This document shows, piece after piece, positions 56,758 to 63,864 of a stretch of 64,000 nucleotides of DNA. How positions within the stretch are numbered: the stretch's first letter is position 1; each line of letters begins with the position of its first letter. Source of the DNA: Humibacillus sp. DSM 29435. Lineage in GTDB: Bacteria > Actinomycetota > Actinomycetes > Actinomycetales > Dermatophilaceae. The position numbers and the translations under genes were made by a program. The stretch lies in assembly GCF_001758225.1 (NCBI RefSeq), contig NZ_MAST01000001.1, positions 419,126 to 483,125 of the forward strand, read 5' to 3'. The notes beneath the pieces were generated by a model. The model saw only the letters and a program-made list of their open reading frames with translations. It was not told the origin of the DNA and made no database searches.

Positions 56758-58209
56758 CTATCGACCGATCGTCGGCCCCGCGCCCAGCTGGGCCCGGTCG
56801 GCGGCCGCCCGACCGGAGTGCCAACCCTCGGCGTCGCGCACCGAGCCCACCTTGTGGCTGGTCACCTTGGGGAACCACTCGTCGACAGCCTCGTCGACCT
56901 GTTCGGCCCGGGCGGCGAGCAGGGGTACCAGCTCGCGGCCCCGGGTGGAGGCCTCAGCCGTCGCAGCCGCCTCCTCGCCGGCGGTCGCCTCGGCCAGCCG
57001 TTCGCCAATACGGCTGGCGTAGGCGGTGAGGAACGAGGAACGGAAGGACCGGGTGCGGCTGCGGCCGTAGCCGTCACTGCGTGACCCGGCGGAGGTGAGG
57101 GTGTGGGTGGCCTGCACGAGCAGCGACGTGAAGAGCAGCTCGACGCACTCGAGGTCGGCCTCGAAGCCCACCACCGTGCCGAACCCGAGCTCTCGGCTCC
57201 AGACCATGCGGCACCGGTTGGCCGAGGCCACCGCGTCGAGCAGCATCGCCTTCGGGGCGTCGTAGGGGTTGTCGACGCTGATGCGTCGGCCGTGGGGCGC
57301 CGTCGTGCCTCGGTGTCGGGCCGCGTCGTCGGCGGCGAGCAGCGCGGCGTCGATGCTGTGCCGCGCCATCAACGACTGAGCCCCGGCGGTGAAGGTCTCG
57401 GCCTCAGCCTCGAAGGTCGTCGACTCGGCTTTCGCGAGCAACATGCGCACGCGGCTGAGAACACGTTGGTCGACCGGCGGCCGGCCACCGGGGTCGCCGG
57501 TTCGAGCGGATGCCGCTTCGGGCGGGCCAACCGCGTCTCCGGGCAGCGGAGTCAGCTGCTCGAGGGTAGGTAGGCGTACCAGCAGGTGCCACGCCGCGAG
57601 GCAGCCGAGAACCAGGGTGAGCCAGTCGGTCCCCTGCGTGCGGCGGGCATCGATCCACGTGACCGAGCTCGGCCACCAGACTCCGCCTTCGAGCTCGCTC
57701 AGCTGAGCCAGCCAGTGCGGGTCGATGGTCGAGGCCGCGTAGCGGTTGAGCTCGTGGCTCATGGCGTCGACGACGAGGGCCTGGTCGGCGACCGCGAGCC
57801 GACGGCCGGCGAGCCGGTGAACGTCGGCGGGCTGCCACCCTCGCCGCCACGCCGCGGTCACCGCAATGGTCATCGACTCGAGCAGCACCCCGATGACGGT
57901 TCGCTGCAGACGCGGGTCGGAGCAGCGCCCGGCCAGCCCGACCGCCACGTCGTCGAGGTCGTGGCCCCGCCGGTAGTCGATGGCGTCGAGCGCTTCCTGC
58001 AGCAGGTGGGTCACCACCGCGCGTTCGTAGGCCTCGTCGAAGGCCGGTGGCTCGACCCGCGGTTCAGCCCGTGGCTCGACCCGTGGTTCAGCCCAAGGCG
58101 CGTCACGACGGAACCCAGCGCCCGCCGCGGCCCCGGACGTCGCGCCGCCACCGTTTCGCTGGCGCGCTGCTGCCTTTGTGCGCCGTCGTGTCTGGTTGTT
58201 CCTGCCCAT
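56758..58209 (-). CDS. DUF2786 domain protein
   Basis: A 483-residue cytosolic protein. Basic N-terminus (MGRNNQTRRRTKAAARQR), then a short Glu-Pro-Arg repeat (EPRVEPRAEPRVEPP, about 42-56) encoded by imperfect 12-bp repeats near 58060-58090. The middle is helical, and a DUF2786 segment follows at about 260-300 (VLSRVRMLLAKAESTTFEAEAETFTAGAQSLMARHSID). DUF2786 proteins are uncharacterised, with possible nucleic-acid links. Start at ATG 58209; the longer frame upstream has no protein-like composition. Divergent from the hypothetical gene at 58222. Confidence 0.8.
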   Translation of the reverse strand: MGRNNQTRRRTKAAARQRNGGGATSGAAAGAGFRRDAPWAEPRVEPRAEPRVEPPAFDEAYERAVVTHLLQEALDAIDYRRGHDLDDVAVGLAGRCSDPRLQRTVIGVLLESMTIAVTAAWRRGWQPADVHRLAGRRLAVADQALVVDAMSHELNRYAASTIDPHWLAQLSELEGGVWWPSSVTWIDARRTQGTDWLTLVLGCLAAWHLLVRLPTLEQLTPLPGDAVGPPEAASARTGDPGGRPPVDQRVLSRVRMLLAKAESTTFEAEAETFTAGAQSLMARHSIDAALLAADDAARHRGTTAPHGRRISVDNPYDAPKAMLLDAVASANRCRMVWSRELGFGTVVGFEADLECVELLFTSLLVQATHTLTSAGSRSDGYGRSRTRSFRSSFLTAYASRIGERLAEATAGEEAAATAEASTRGRELVPLLAARAEQVDEAVDEWFPKVTSHKVGSVRDAEGWHSGRAAADRAQLGAGPTIGR

Positions 58210-58221
58210 CCTAACCGCCTT

Positions 58222-58632
58222 GTGGTCGTTGCCTACGGCCATGTTGCCATCGACGACCGACGCCGCCCCAGCCCGCTGGCTCGGCCTGTGGACAACGCGG
58301 CCACCTCCCGGAGTCGCGGCGAAAGCCATCCGCTCGGTGAGGCGCTCGTCGGCCTCGACGTGGAGCAGCTCGTGGCCCGAGGCGCCATGCTCGACCTGGA
58401 CACGATGACCGCGGCGACCGCTAACGGGGCTCGCCTGCTTGCCGTCAACCCGGCCCTGGCCATCCTGCGCATGATCCAGTCGGCGCCGGCGGGCACCCAG
58501 CTCGTGTTGCGGTTCGACGGCTCGGGAGGTCTGACCCGCCGGGCCCGTCGTTGCTCGCCTCTGCTCGCGACCCAGCTGCAAGGCCACGGCATCCGGGCCT
58601 CTAGGTTGGGGCCATGGCCCGCGTGCGCATGA
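58222..58632 (+). CDS. hypothetical protein (tentative)
   Basis: A frame of 136 codons with coding-like third positions, mainly from GEALVGLDVEQLVARGAMLDLDTM to LLATQLQGHGIR. It includes an aliphatic segment ARLLAVNPALAILRMIQSAPAGTQLVLRFDG. Its 3' end overlaps the start of the esterase gene by 19 bp. The start is unsettled: GTG 58222 leaves only 12 bp to the divergent gene; GTG 58288 is an alternative. No ribosome binding site or family recognised. Could be the first gene of the esterase/ATP-grasp unit or spurious. Confidence 0.4.
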   Translation: MVVAYGHVAIDDRRRPSPLARPVDNAATSRSRGESHPLGEALVGLDVEQLVARGAMLDLDTMTAATANGARLLAVNPALAILRMIQSAPAGTQLVLRFDGSGGLTRRARRCSPLLATQLQGHGIRASRLGPWPACA

Positions 58633-59471
58633 CCGTCGAGGGCACCGCGGTGGGCGACATCGCGCTGGTGGTGGCCTCCCCGACCGGCACCCGCCGGGGT
58701 GATCCGTTACCCCTGCTGCTGGCCAACGACGGCCCCGAATACTCCCGTCGAGTGGGCCTCGTGCGCTTTCTCGACTCGCTCGCGGGGGCAGGGCGGATGC
58801 CGCCGTGCCGGGTCGCGCTGCTCGTGCCCGACGATCGTGACGCGCGCTACTCCGCCAACGCCGACTACGCCACCGCAGTCGTCGACGACGTGCTGCCGGC
58901 CGTGATCGGGAGGTACGAGCTGTCAGGGCGCCCGCTCTTCGTGGGCGCCAGCCTCGGCGCCCTGTCGGCGCTGCAGAGCGAGTGGTTGCGCCCCGGCACG
59001 TTCTCGGGACTGCTGCTGCAGTCGGGGTCGTTCTTCCGCCCGAGGCTTGACGGCGAGGAGAGCTATGAGCACTGGCAGCGGATCACCGCCTTCGTCTCGT
59101 CGGTGCGCCGGGCCCGCAAGCCACGGGGTGACGCGGTGGTGGCGATGACCTGTGGCGCCGACGAGGGGAACCTGGCCAACAACCGTCTAATGGCGCAGAC
59201 GCTGACCCGGCTGGGGCAGACCCTCGACCTCACGGTCGTTCCGGGAGGCCACGACTGGCCCCAGTGGCGGGCCGCGGTGTGCCGGGTGTTGCCGGCTCTG
59301 GTCGACCGCACGATCGAGCCCAACCACCGCTGGCGCAGCTCATTCGCGACGGGCGCGGACGCGACAGCGACAGATCGCCCAAGGTTTGCAAGGATCGACC
59401 GCATTGGTCCCGGCGCCGTCCCCAGCGGACGGGCACCGGCAACGCAACACGAGGCAGGAGACGCACGATGA
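58614..59471 (+). CDS. esterase-family (enterochelin esterase-like) alpha/beta hydrolase
   Basis: A 285-residue hydrolase of the Esterase D/enterochelin esterase family (PF00756-like). The opening LPLLLANDGPEYSRR resembles the YLLDGxEW motif; the nucleophile is Ser113 in GASLGA; the acid is in GADEGN (Asp183 or Glu184); the catalytic His213 lies in GGHDWPQWR. It would hydrolyse an ester or transfer an acyl group. A TAGGTT (58602-58607) ends 6 nt before the ATG, so it may be leaderless. Its stop overlaps the ATG of the ATP-grasp gene by 4 bp. The last 50 residues are probably disordered. Confidence 0.83.
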   Translation: MARVRMTVEGTAVGDIALVVASPTGTRRGDPLPLLLANDGPEYSRRVGLVRFLDSLAGAGRMPPCRVALLVPDDRDARYSANADYATAVVDDVLPAVIGRYELSGRPLFVGASLGALSALQSEWLRPGTFSGLLLQSGSFFRPRLDGEESYEHWQRITAFVSSVRRARKPRGDAVVAMTCGADEGNLANNRLMAQTLTRLGQTLDLTVVPGGHDWPQWRAAVCRVLPALVDRTIEPNHRWRSSFATGADATATDRPRFARIDRIGPGAVPSGRAPATQHEAGDAR

Positions 59472-60733
59472 CCGAGACGTCGCAGACCCAGACCCACCTG
59501 ATCGGCCTGTTGCTGGGGGCGGAGGAGGACTGGCCCACCGCGTTCGAAGCGCTGCTGCGACTGGTCGGCCCCATCACCGGCGCCGACGGCGTCACCCATG
59601 AGCTCACGAGTGAGCGGCTCACCATCGAGCCCTTCGACCTGCGCCAGCCGGTGCGCACCGAGCTCGTCATCGACCGCCTCGCCTACTGGTACTACCACCC
59701 CCGCGAGTGGCTGAAGAAGGCCGCGCTGATGAACGACACGTACCTGCTCAACAGTCCCTTCACCTTCCAGTCGATGGAGAAGCACAGCGCCTACGTCGCC
59801 TTGATGCGTCTGGGGCTGAAGGTTCCCGAGACCTGGCTGGTGCCCTACAAGAACCCGGTCGACAACTCGCGCTGGGCCTACACGTCGGCGAAGTACAACC
59901 TCTCGTTCGACCTCAAGGCCATCGCCAACCAGCTCGGCTACCCGATGTACATGAAGCCCTTCGACGGGGGCGGCTGGCGGGGCGTGTCGCGCATCAACGA
60001 CGAGGCCGACCTCATCAAGGCCTACGACGAGTCGGGCGAGATGCTCATGCACCTGCAGTCGACCGTGGAGTACCAGCACTTCGCCCGGGCCCTGTCGATC
60101 GGCCCCGAGACGATGGTGATGGACTTCCGGCCCGAGCAGCCGATGCACAACCGGTACGCCGTGACCCACGACTTCCTCAGCCCGTCGGCCGGCAAGCAGA
60201 CGGCCGCGATCAGCCGCATCGTCAACGCGATGTTCGGCTGGGAGTTCAACTCGTGCGAGATGCTCGTCGCCGGTGACGACGTCTACCCGATCGACTACGC
60301 GAACGCCTGCCCCGACGTGGCCGTCACGTCGCTGCACTACTACTTCCCCTGGGCCATCAAGGCTCTCGTGCGTTGGTCGGCCTACTGCCTCGTCAACGGT
60401 CGTCGCGGCCCGATGGACCTCGAGATGCGCCGCTACTTCGACATCGCCGACGACGCGTCGCTCTCCGACGAGCAGAAGCTCGACGCCTACCTGGCCATCG
60501 CCGACGAGTACTTCGAGACAGAGGCGTACTGGGCCTGGTGCGACGAGTTCCTGCCGCACCTCGACGCGGCCGTGCTCGAGTGGGTGCAGTCTGACGACTT
60601 CGACCACCTGCTCAAGTCGACGGTCGTCACGACCTACCCGGCGCACGAGCACGACTACTTCATGGCCCACTTCGGCGGCCTGCTCTCGGCCTGGGTGAAC
60701 GACGAGAAGGCCCGCCTCGCAGCGAAGTCCTGA
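59468..60733 (+). CDS. ATP-grasp family protein, substrate unknown
   Basis: A 421-residue RimK/ATP-grasp-like protein. The central YPMYMKPFDGGGWRGVSRI (about 160-180) provides the lysine and glycine-rich loop of ATP-grasp enzymes, and EMLVAGDDVYPIDYANACPD (about 260-280) the acidic metal-binding strand with Asp and Asn. It would activate a carboxylate with ATP and join it to an amine or thiol. Translationally coupled to an esterase-family hydrolase (4-bp overlap), so the two likely act on the same metabolite. A perfect bidirectional terminator follows. No biosynthetic partners are nearby. Confidence 0.75.
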   Translation: MTETSQTQTHLIGLLLGAEEDWPTAFEALLRLVGPITGADGVTHELTSERLTIEPFDLRQPVRTELVIDRLAYWYYHPREWLKKAALMNDTYLLNSPFTFQSMEKHSAYVALMRLGLKVPETWLVPYKNPVDNSRWAYTSAKYNLSFDLKAIANQLGYPMYMKPFDGGGWRGVSRINDEADLIKAYDESGEMLMHLQSTVEYQHFARALSIGPETMVMDFRPEQPMHNRYAVTHDFLSPSAGKQTAAISRIVNAMFGWEFNSCEMLVAGDDVYPIDYANACPDVAVTSLHYYFPWAIKALVRWSAYCLVNGRRGPMDLEMRRYFDIADDASLSDEQKLDAYLAIADEYFETEAYWAWCDEFLPHLDAAVLEWVQSDDFDHLLKSTVVTTYPAHEHDYFMAHFGGLLSAWVNDEKARLAAKS

Positions 60734-60764
60734 CCACACCTGCGAGAGCCCACGCGTGGTGGCG

Positions 60765-60809
60765 GGCTGAGCGGCATCCGGTCTGACGTCGACCGGATGC
60801 CGCTCAGCC
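60765..60809. terminator. perfect 19-bp inverted repeat, bidirectional terminator
   Basis: Two perfectly complementary 19-nt arms, 60765-60783 and 60791-60809, around a 7-nt loop. It lies between the convergent ATP-grasp and DUF3349 genes. Each arm contains one copy of the over-represented octamer (CGGCATCC in the left arm, GGATGCCG in the right), so the stem is built from an inverted pair of that motif extended by CTGAG and GTC. Confidence 0.9.
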
Positions 60810-60863
60810 GCGTTCGGGGCGGTGGCGAACCGCCCGCCGGCGGACGCTGCGTGACGTCGCTGC

Positions 60864-61184
60864 TCAGGTGTCGAGGTCGTTCGACAGCGGCCAACCGCCC
60901 TGTGCCAGCTGGGCCGACACCCGGCTGATGTCATCGGGGGCCGCCGACTGGAAAGCGTGTTCACGGATCATCCGGCGGATCTCGTGCTCGGTGACCACCG
61001 AGTCGCTGGCGTCGGCCTGCAGCGCCAGGTCGGCCGCGATCGCGCTGATGTCGTCGTCGGTGAGCTGGCGGTGCAGTACCCCGAGCAGGGCCGCGTAGTC
61101 ACGCACGGGGATGCCCTGCGGGTAGCCGGCCCGCAGCCAGTCGAGGATGCGCGTGGGAACAGTCTGACGCTGTTCGATGCTCAT
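60864..61184 (-). CDS. DUF3349 family protein
   Basis: A 106-residue all-helical protein: TRILDWLRAGYPQGIPVRDYAALLGVLHRQLTDDDISAIAADLA is the conserved core of DUF3349, an actinobacterial family whose structures show a small helical bundle. Function unknown. It is 13 bp downstream of the small membrane protein gene and in the same direction as Pit, so it probably belongs to the phosphate-transporter unit. The ATG is well supported by homology at the N-terminus. Confidence 0.87.
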   Translation of the reverse strand: MSIEQRQTVPTRILDWLRAGYPQGIPVRDYAALLGVLHRQLTDDDISAIAADLALQADASDSVVTEHEIRRMIREHAFQSAAPDDISRVSAQLAQGGWPLSNDLDT

Positions 61185-61197
61185 GGTCGGTTCGTCC

Positions 61198-61509
61198 TCA
61201 CTTGTCGATGAGCGTCGGGTACAGGTGCTCGAAGCTCAGCGCCTTGCCGAAGCCCGAGGCGACGATGAAGGTGATGCCGACCGCGACCCCCAGGAGCACG
61301 AGCAGGAAGCACAGGGTGGCGAGAGTCTTGCCGATGGCGCTCGTGGGGGCGTCGACCGGTTCGTCGCCGGCCGTCACCGAGCTACCACCGCCGGTCATGG
61401 CGAGCGACCGGATGCCGAGGGCGAAGACGGCGGGCAGCCCGGCGCCGAGCAGGAGCCCGACGACCAGCACACGCCAGGCTCCTTCCAGGGCGAGGGAAAG
61501 GTTGTGCAT
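61198..61509 (-). CDS. small membrane protein associated with Pit
   Basis: A 103-residue protein with two transmembrane helices (VLVVGLLLGAGLPAVFALGIRSLAM and TLCFLLVLLGVAVGITFIVASGF) and a short loop between them. It lies between the Pit phosphate transporter and DUF3349 genes on one strand, with gaps of 55 and 13 bp, an arrangement known from actinobacterial pit loci. It may be an accessory subunit; no function is established. Confidence 0.75.
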   Translation of the reverse strand: MHNLSLALEGAWRVLVVGLLLGAGLPAVFALGIRSLAMTGGGSSVTAGDEPVDAPTSAIGKTLATLCFLLVLLGVAVGITFIVASGFGKALSFEHLYPTLIDK

Positions 61510-61564
61510 CGCGAAAGTCCTTGTCTCTCAGGTTCGCTGTGGATGTGCGGAATCTCGCAGGGCC

Positions 61565-62782
61565 TCAGGCGTTGACGCTGGGCCGTACGGCGGTCGTGGT
61601 CGCCCCGCTCCACTCGTCGTTGACGTTGTGGGCTCCGACGGGCTGCAGGCGCGAGCGAAGCCACATGCCGACCGATGCGACGACGAGAATCGCGAACACG
61701 ACGACGGCGCCGGCGGCCCCGCCGATCGAGTGGGCGACGAACCACATCACCGCTCCGACGAGGGCGGCCGCCGGCAGCGTGATGAGCCAGGCGGCCGCCA
61801 TCCGGCCGGCCACCCTCCACCGCACCTCGGCGCCCGGCCGCCCCACGCCCGACCCCAGGATCGAACCGGTGGCGACGTGGGTGGTCGACAGGGCGAAACC
61901 GAGGTGGCTGGACGCCAGGATGACGGCGGCCGAACTGCTCTCGGCAGCCATGCCCTGCGGGCTCGAGATCTCGACCAGCCCCTTGCCCAGGGTGCGGATG
62001 ATTCGCCAGCCTCCCAGGTAGGTGCCGGCGGCGATCGCCAGCGCACACGAGAACTTGACCCACAGGGGGATCTCACCGGTCTGCGACCAGTGGCCGCTCG
62101 CAATGAGAGCGAGCGTGATCACGCCCATCGTCTTCTGGGCGTCGTTGGTGCCGTGGGCCAGTGAGACGAGCGACGCGGAGCCGATCTGGCCCCAGCGGAA
62201 ACCCGACTCGGTTCGGCGCTTGGAGACCCCGGCGGTGATCCGGTAGATGAGCCATGTGCCCACCGTGGCGACGAAGGCGGCGATGACGGGGGACAGCAGC
62301 GCCGGCAGGATCACCTTGCCGACCACGCCGTCGAGCTTGCTGCCGTCGCCCACCCAGTTGACACCGCCGAAGCCGAGCCCGGCGATCCCGGCTCCGATGA
62401 GGCCACCGAAGAGGGCATGCGACGAGCTGGAGGGGAGGCCGACGAGCCAGGTCACGAGGTTCCACACGATGCCGCCGACCAGCCCTGCCATCACGATGAT
62501 GAGCAGCGCGTTGCCGCCGCCGGCGAGGAACTCGGCCTTCGGTGCGCCTGACTTGTCCTGGATCTTGATGACGGCGTTGGTCACGGTGAGCGCCACCTCG
62601 ACAGAGAGGAAGGCACCGAGGAGGTTGAGCGACGCCGAGAGGGCAACCGCCACCTTGGGCCGCAGGGCACCAGTGGCGATCGAGGTGGCCATGGCGTTGC
62701 CGGTGTCGTGGAAGCCGTTGGTGAAGTCGAAGCCCAGCCCCGTGATGACGACGAGGACGAGCACGACGAGTTCAGAGGTCAC
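61565..62782 (-). CDS. pit: low-affinity inorganic phosphate transporter Pit
   Basis: A 405-residue PiT-family permease with about ten transmembrane helices and the two signature halves GFDFTNGFHDTGNAMATSIATGAL and ASLVSLAHGTNDAQKTMGVITLAL. It co-transports phosphate (as metal phosphate) with protons. The GTG at 62782 is preferred to one ten codons upstream; AACACT lies 6 nt before it, a possible leaderless -10. It heads the unit pit, small membrane protein, DUF3349. Confidence 0.9.
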   Translation of the reverse strand: MTSELVVLVLVVITGLGFDFTNGFHDTGNAMATSIATGALRPKVAVALSASLNLLGAFLSVEVALTVTNAVIKIQDKSGAPKAEFLAGGGNALLIIVMAGLVGGIVWNLVTWLVGLPSSSSHALFGGLIGAGIAGLGFGGVNWVGDGSKLDGVVGKVILPALLSPVIAAFVATVGTWLIYRITAGVSKRRTESGFRWGQIGSASLVSLAHGTNDAQKTMGVITLALIASGHWSQTGEIPLWVKFSCALAIAAGTYLGGWRIIRTLGKGLVEISSPQGMAAESSSAAVILASSHLGFALSTTHVATGSILGSGVGRPGAEVRWRVAGRMAAAWLITLPAAALVGAVMWFVAHSIGGAAGAVVVFAILVVASVGMWLRSRLQPVGAHNVNDEWSGATTTAVRPSVNA

Positions 62783-62860
62783 GCATCCAGTGTTCGGGCC
62801 CTGTCGGAGCACTCACAAGGCACTTGACCCACTGTTCGCCGGAGGTTCATCTTGGCCCGG

Positions 62861-63040
62861 TCAGCCGCCGAGGATGCGCGCCTTCTGCTGCGCGAACTCC
62901 TCGTCGGTCAGGATGCCCTGGGACCTCAGTGAGGCGAGCCGTTCCAGGGCCTCGATGACCCCGTCGACGGCAGGGGCCGCCATCGGGGGTCGAGGAGGCG
63001 GCACACCAGATCCTGATCTCTGAGCGAGTTTTCGGTTCAC
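62861..63040 (-). CDS. SHOCT-domain mini-protein
   Basis: A 59-residue protein too short for routine gene finders. After a Pro-rich start (VPPPRPPMAAPAVDGV) the C-terminal half ALERLASLRSQGILTDEEFAQQKARIL is an unmistakable SHOCT helix-turn-helix-like short domain, usually found at protein C-termini and thought to mediate oligomerisation or nucleic-acid contacts. Start GTG at 63040; an internal ATG at the MAAPAV position is an alternative. It lies 78 bp upstream of pit, in the same direction. Confidence 0.72.
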   Translation of the reverse strand: MNRKLAQRSGSGVPPPRPPMAAPAVDGVIEALERLASLRSQGILTDEEFAQQKARILGG

Positions 63041-63119
63041 CGGGGCTCTCGGACGGAACCGACCGGCCGCGGCCGCTTACCGGGAGGCCCGAATGTCGGG
63101 TGTGCTCGGTGCGTCGGGG

Positions 63120-63758
63120 TCATGTTCCGGTGGTCGAGATGCCGACCACGAGGTTGATGGTGGAGGCGATGACGACGGTGCCGAACACGTAGGCGAGCAC
63201 GCAGTGCCCGAAGACGACCCGGCGGATGTCGGAGCTGCGGAGGGCGTTGTCGGACACCTGGTAGGTCATGCCGAGGTTGAACGAGAAGTAGGCGAAGTCG
63301 GAGTACCGCGGCGGCTCCGGCTGGTTGAAGTCGATGCACGGCGGGTCGCTGCTGTAGTAGATGCGGGCGTAGCGCAACGTGTAGATCGTGTGCACGCAGA
63401 GCCAGCCCACGGCCACCGCGACCACGCCGATGACCGAGTCGACCACCTGAGCGGTGCGGTCGCCGCCCGCTCCGATGAGCAGCACCGCCACCCCGCACAG
63501 CGCCAGCAGACCCACGACGATGATGATGACGTCGCTCGTGCGGGCGCCCGGGTCCTCACCGTCGACGTGCTGGCGCGTCGAGGCGGCGTCCGAGCGCATC
63601 ACGTGAGTGAGCAGGGGACCAGCGAAGGCCAGCCCGGCCGCGATGAACCCCACGAGCAGGTGGGGCACCAGGCCGCCGGCCGAGGGCAGCGGCACGACGA
63701 GGCCGACCACGACCCCGACGACCACAGCGATCGCCAACCTCACTCGCACCCGGTGCAC
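63120..63758 (-). CDS. DUF1345 membrane protein
   Basis: A protein of about 212 residues with five transmembrane helices and the DUF1345 features VVGWLCVHTIYTLRYARIYY and PRYSDFAYFSFNLGMTYQVSDNALRSSDIRRVVFGHCVLAYVFGTVVIASTINLV. Function unknown. The frame opens with a GTG at 63767, but a TAGCGT (63771-63766, minus strand) lies over that codon, and the next GTG at 63758 sits 7 nt after it. A leaderless start there is preferred. Confidence 0.85.
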   Translation of the reverse strand: MHRVRVRLAIAVVVGVVVGLVVPLPSAGGLVPHLLVGFIAAGLAFAGPLLTHVMRSDAASTRQHVDGEDPGARTSDVIIIVVGLLALCGVAVLLIGAGGDRTAQVVDSVIGVVAVAVGWLCVHTIYTLRYARIYYSSDPPCIDFNQPEPPRYSDFAYFSFNLGMTYQVSDNALRSSDIRRVVFGHCVLAYVFGTVVIASTINLVVGISTTGT

Positions 63759-63864
63759 GGCTCGCACGCTACTCCCGCCGGATGCCGCTCAGCCTCGCGC
63801 CGCGCGGACCTGCCGCACTGCCCGCCTCGCGGTGAAGAAAGCGTGCTGGTGCAGCATCGACGCG

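Noticed and set aside
57586..58221. Plus-strand frame upstream of the hypothetical gene at 58222
   Set aside because: Antisense to the DUF2786 gene with no coding-like features.
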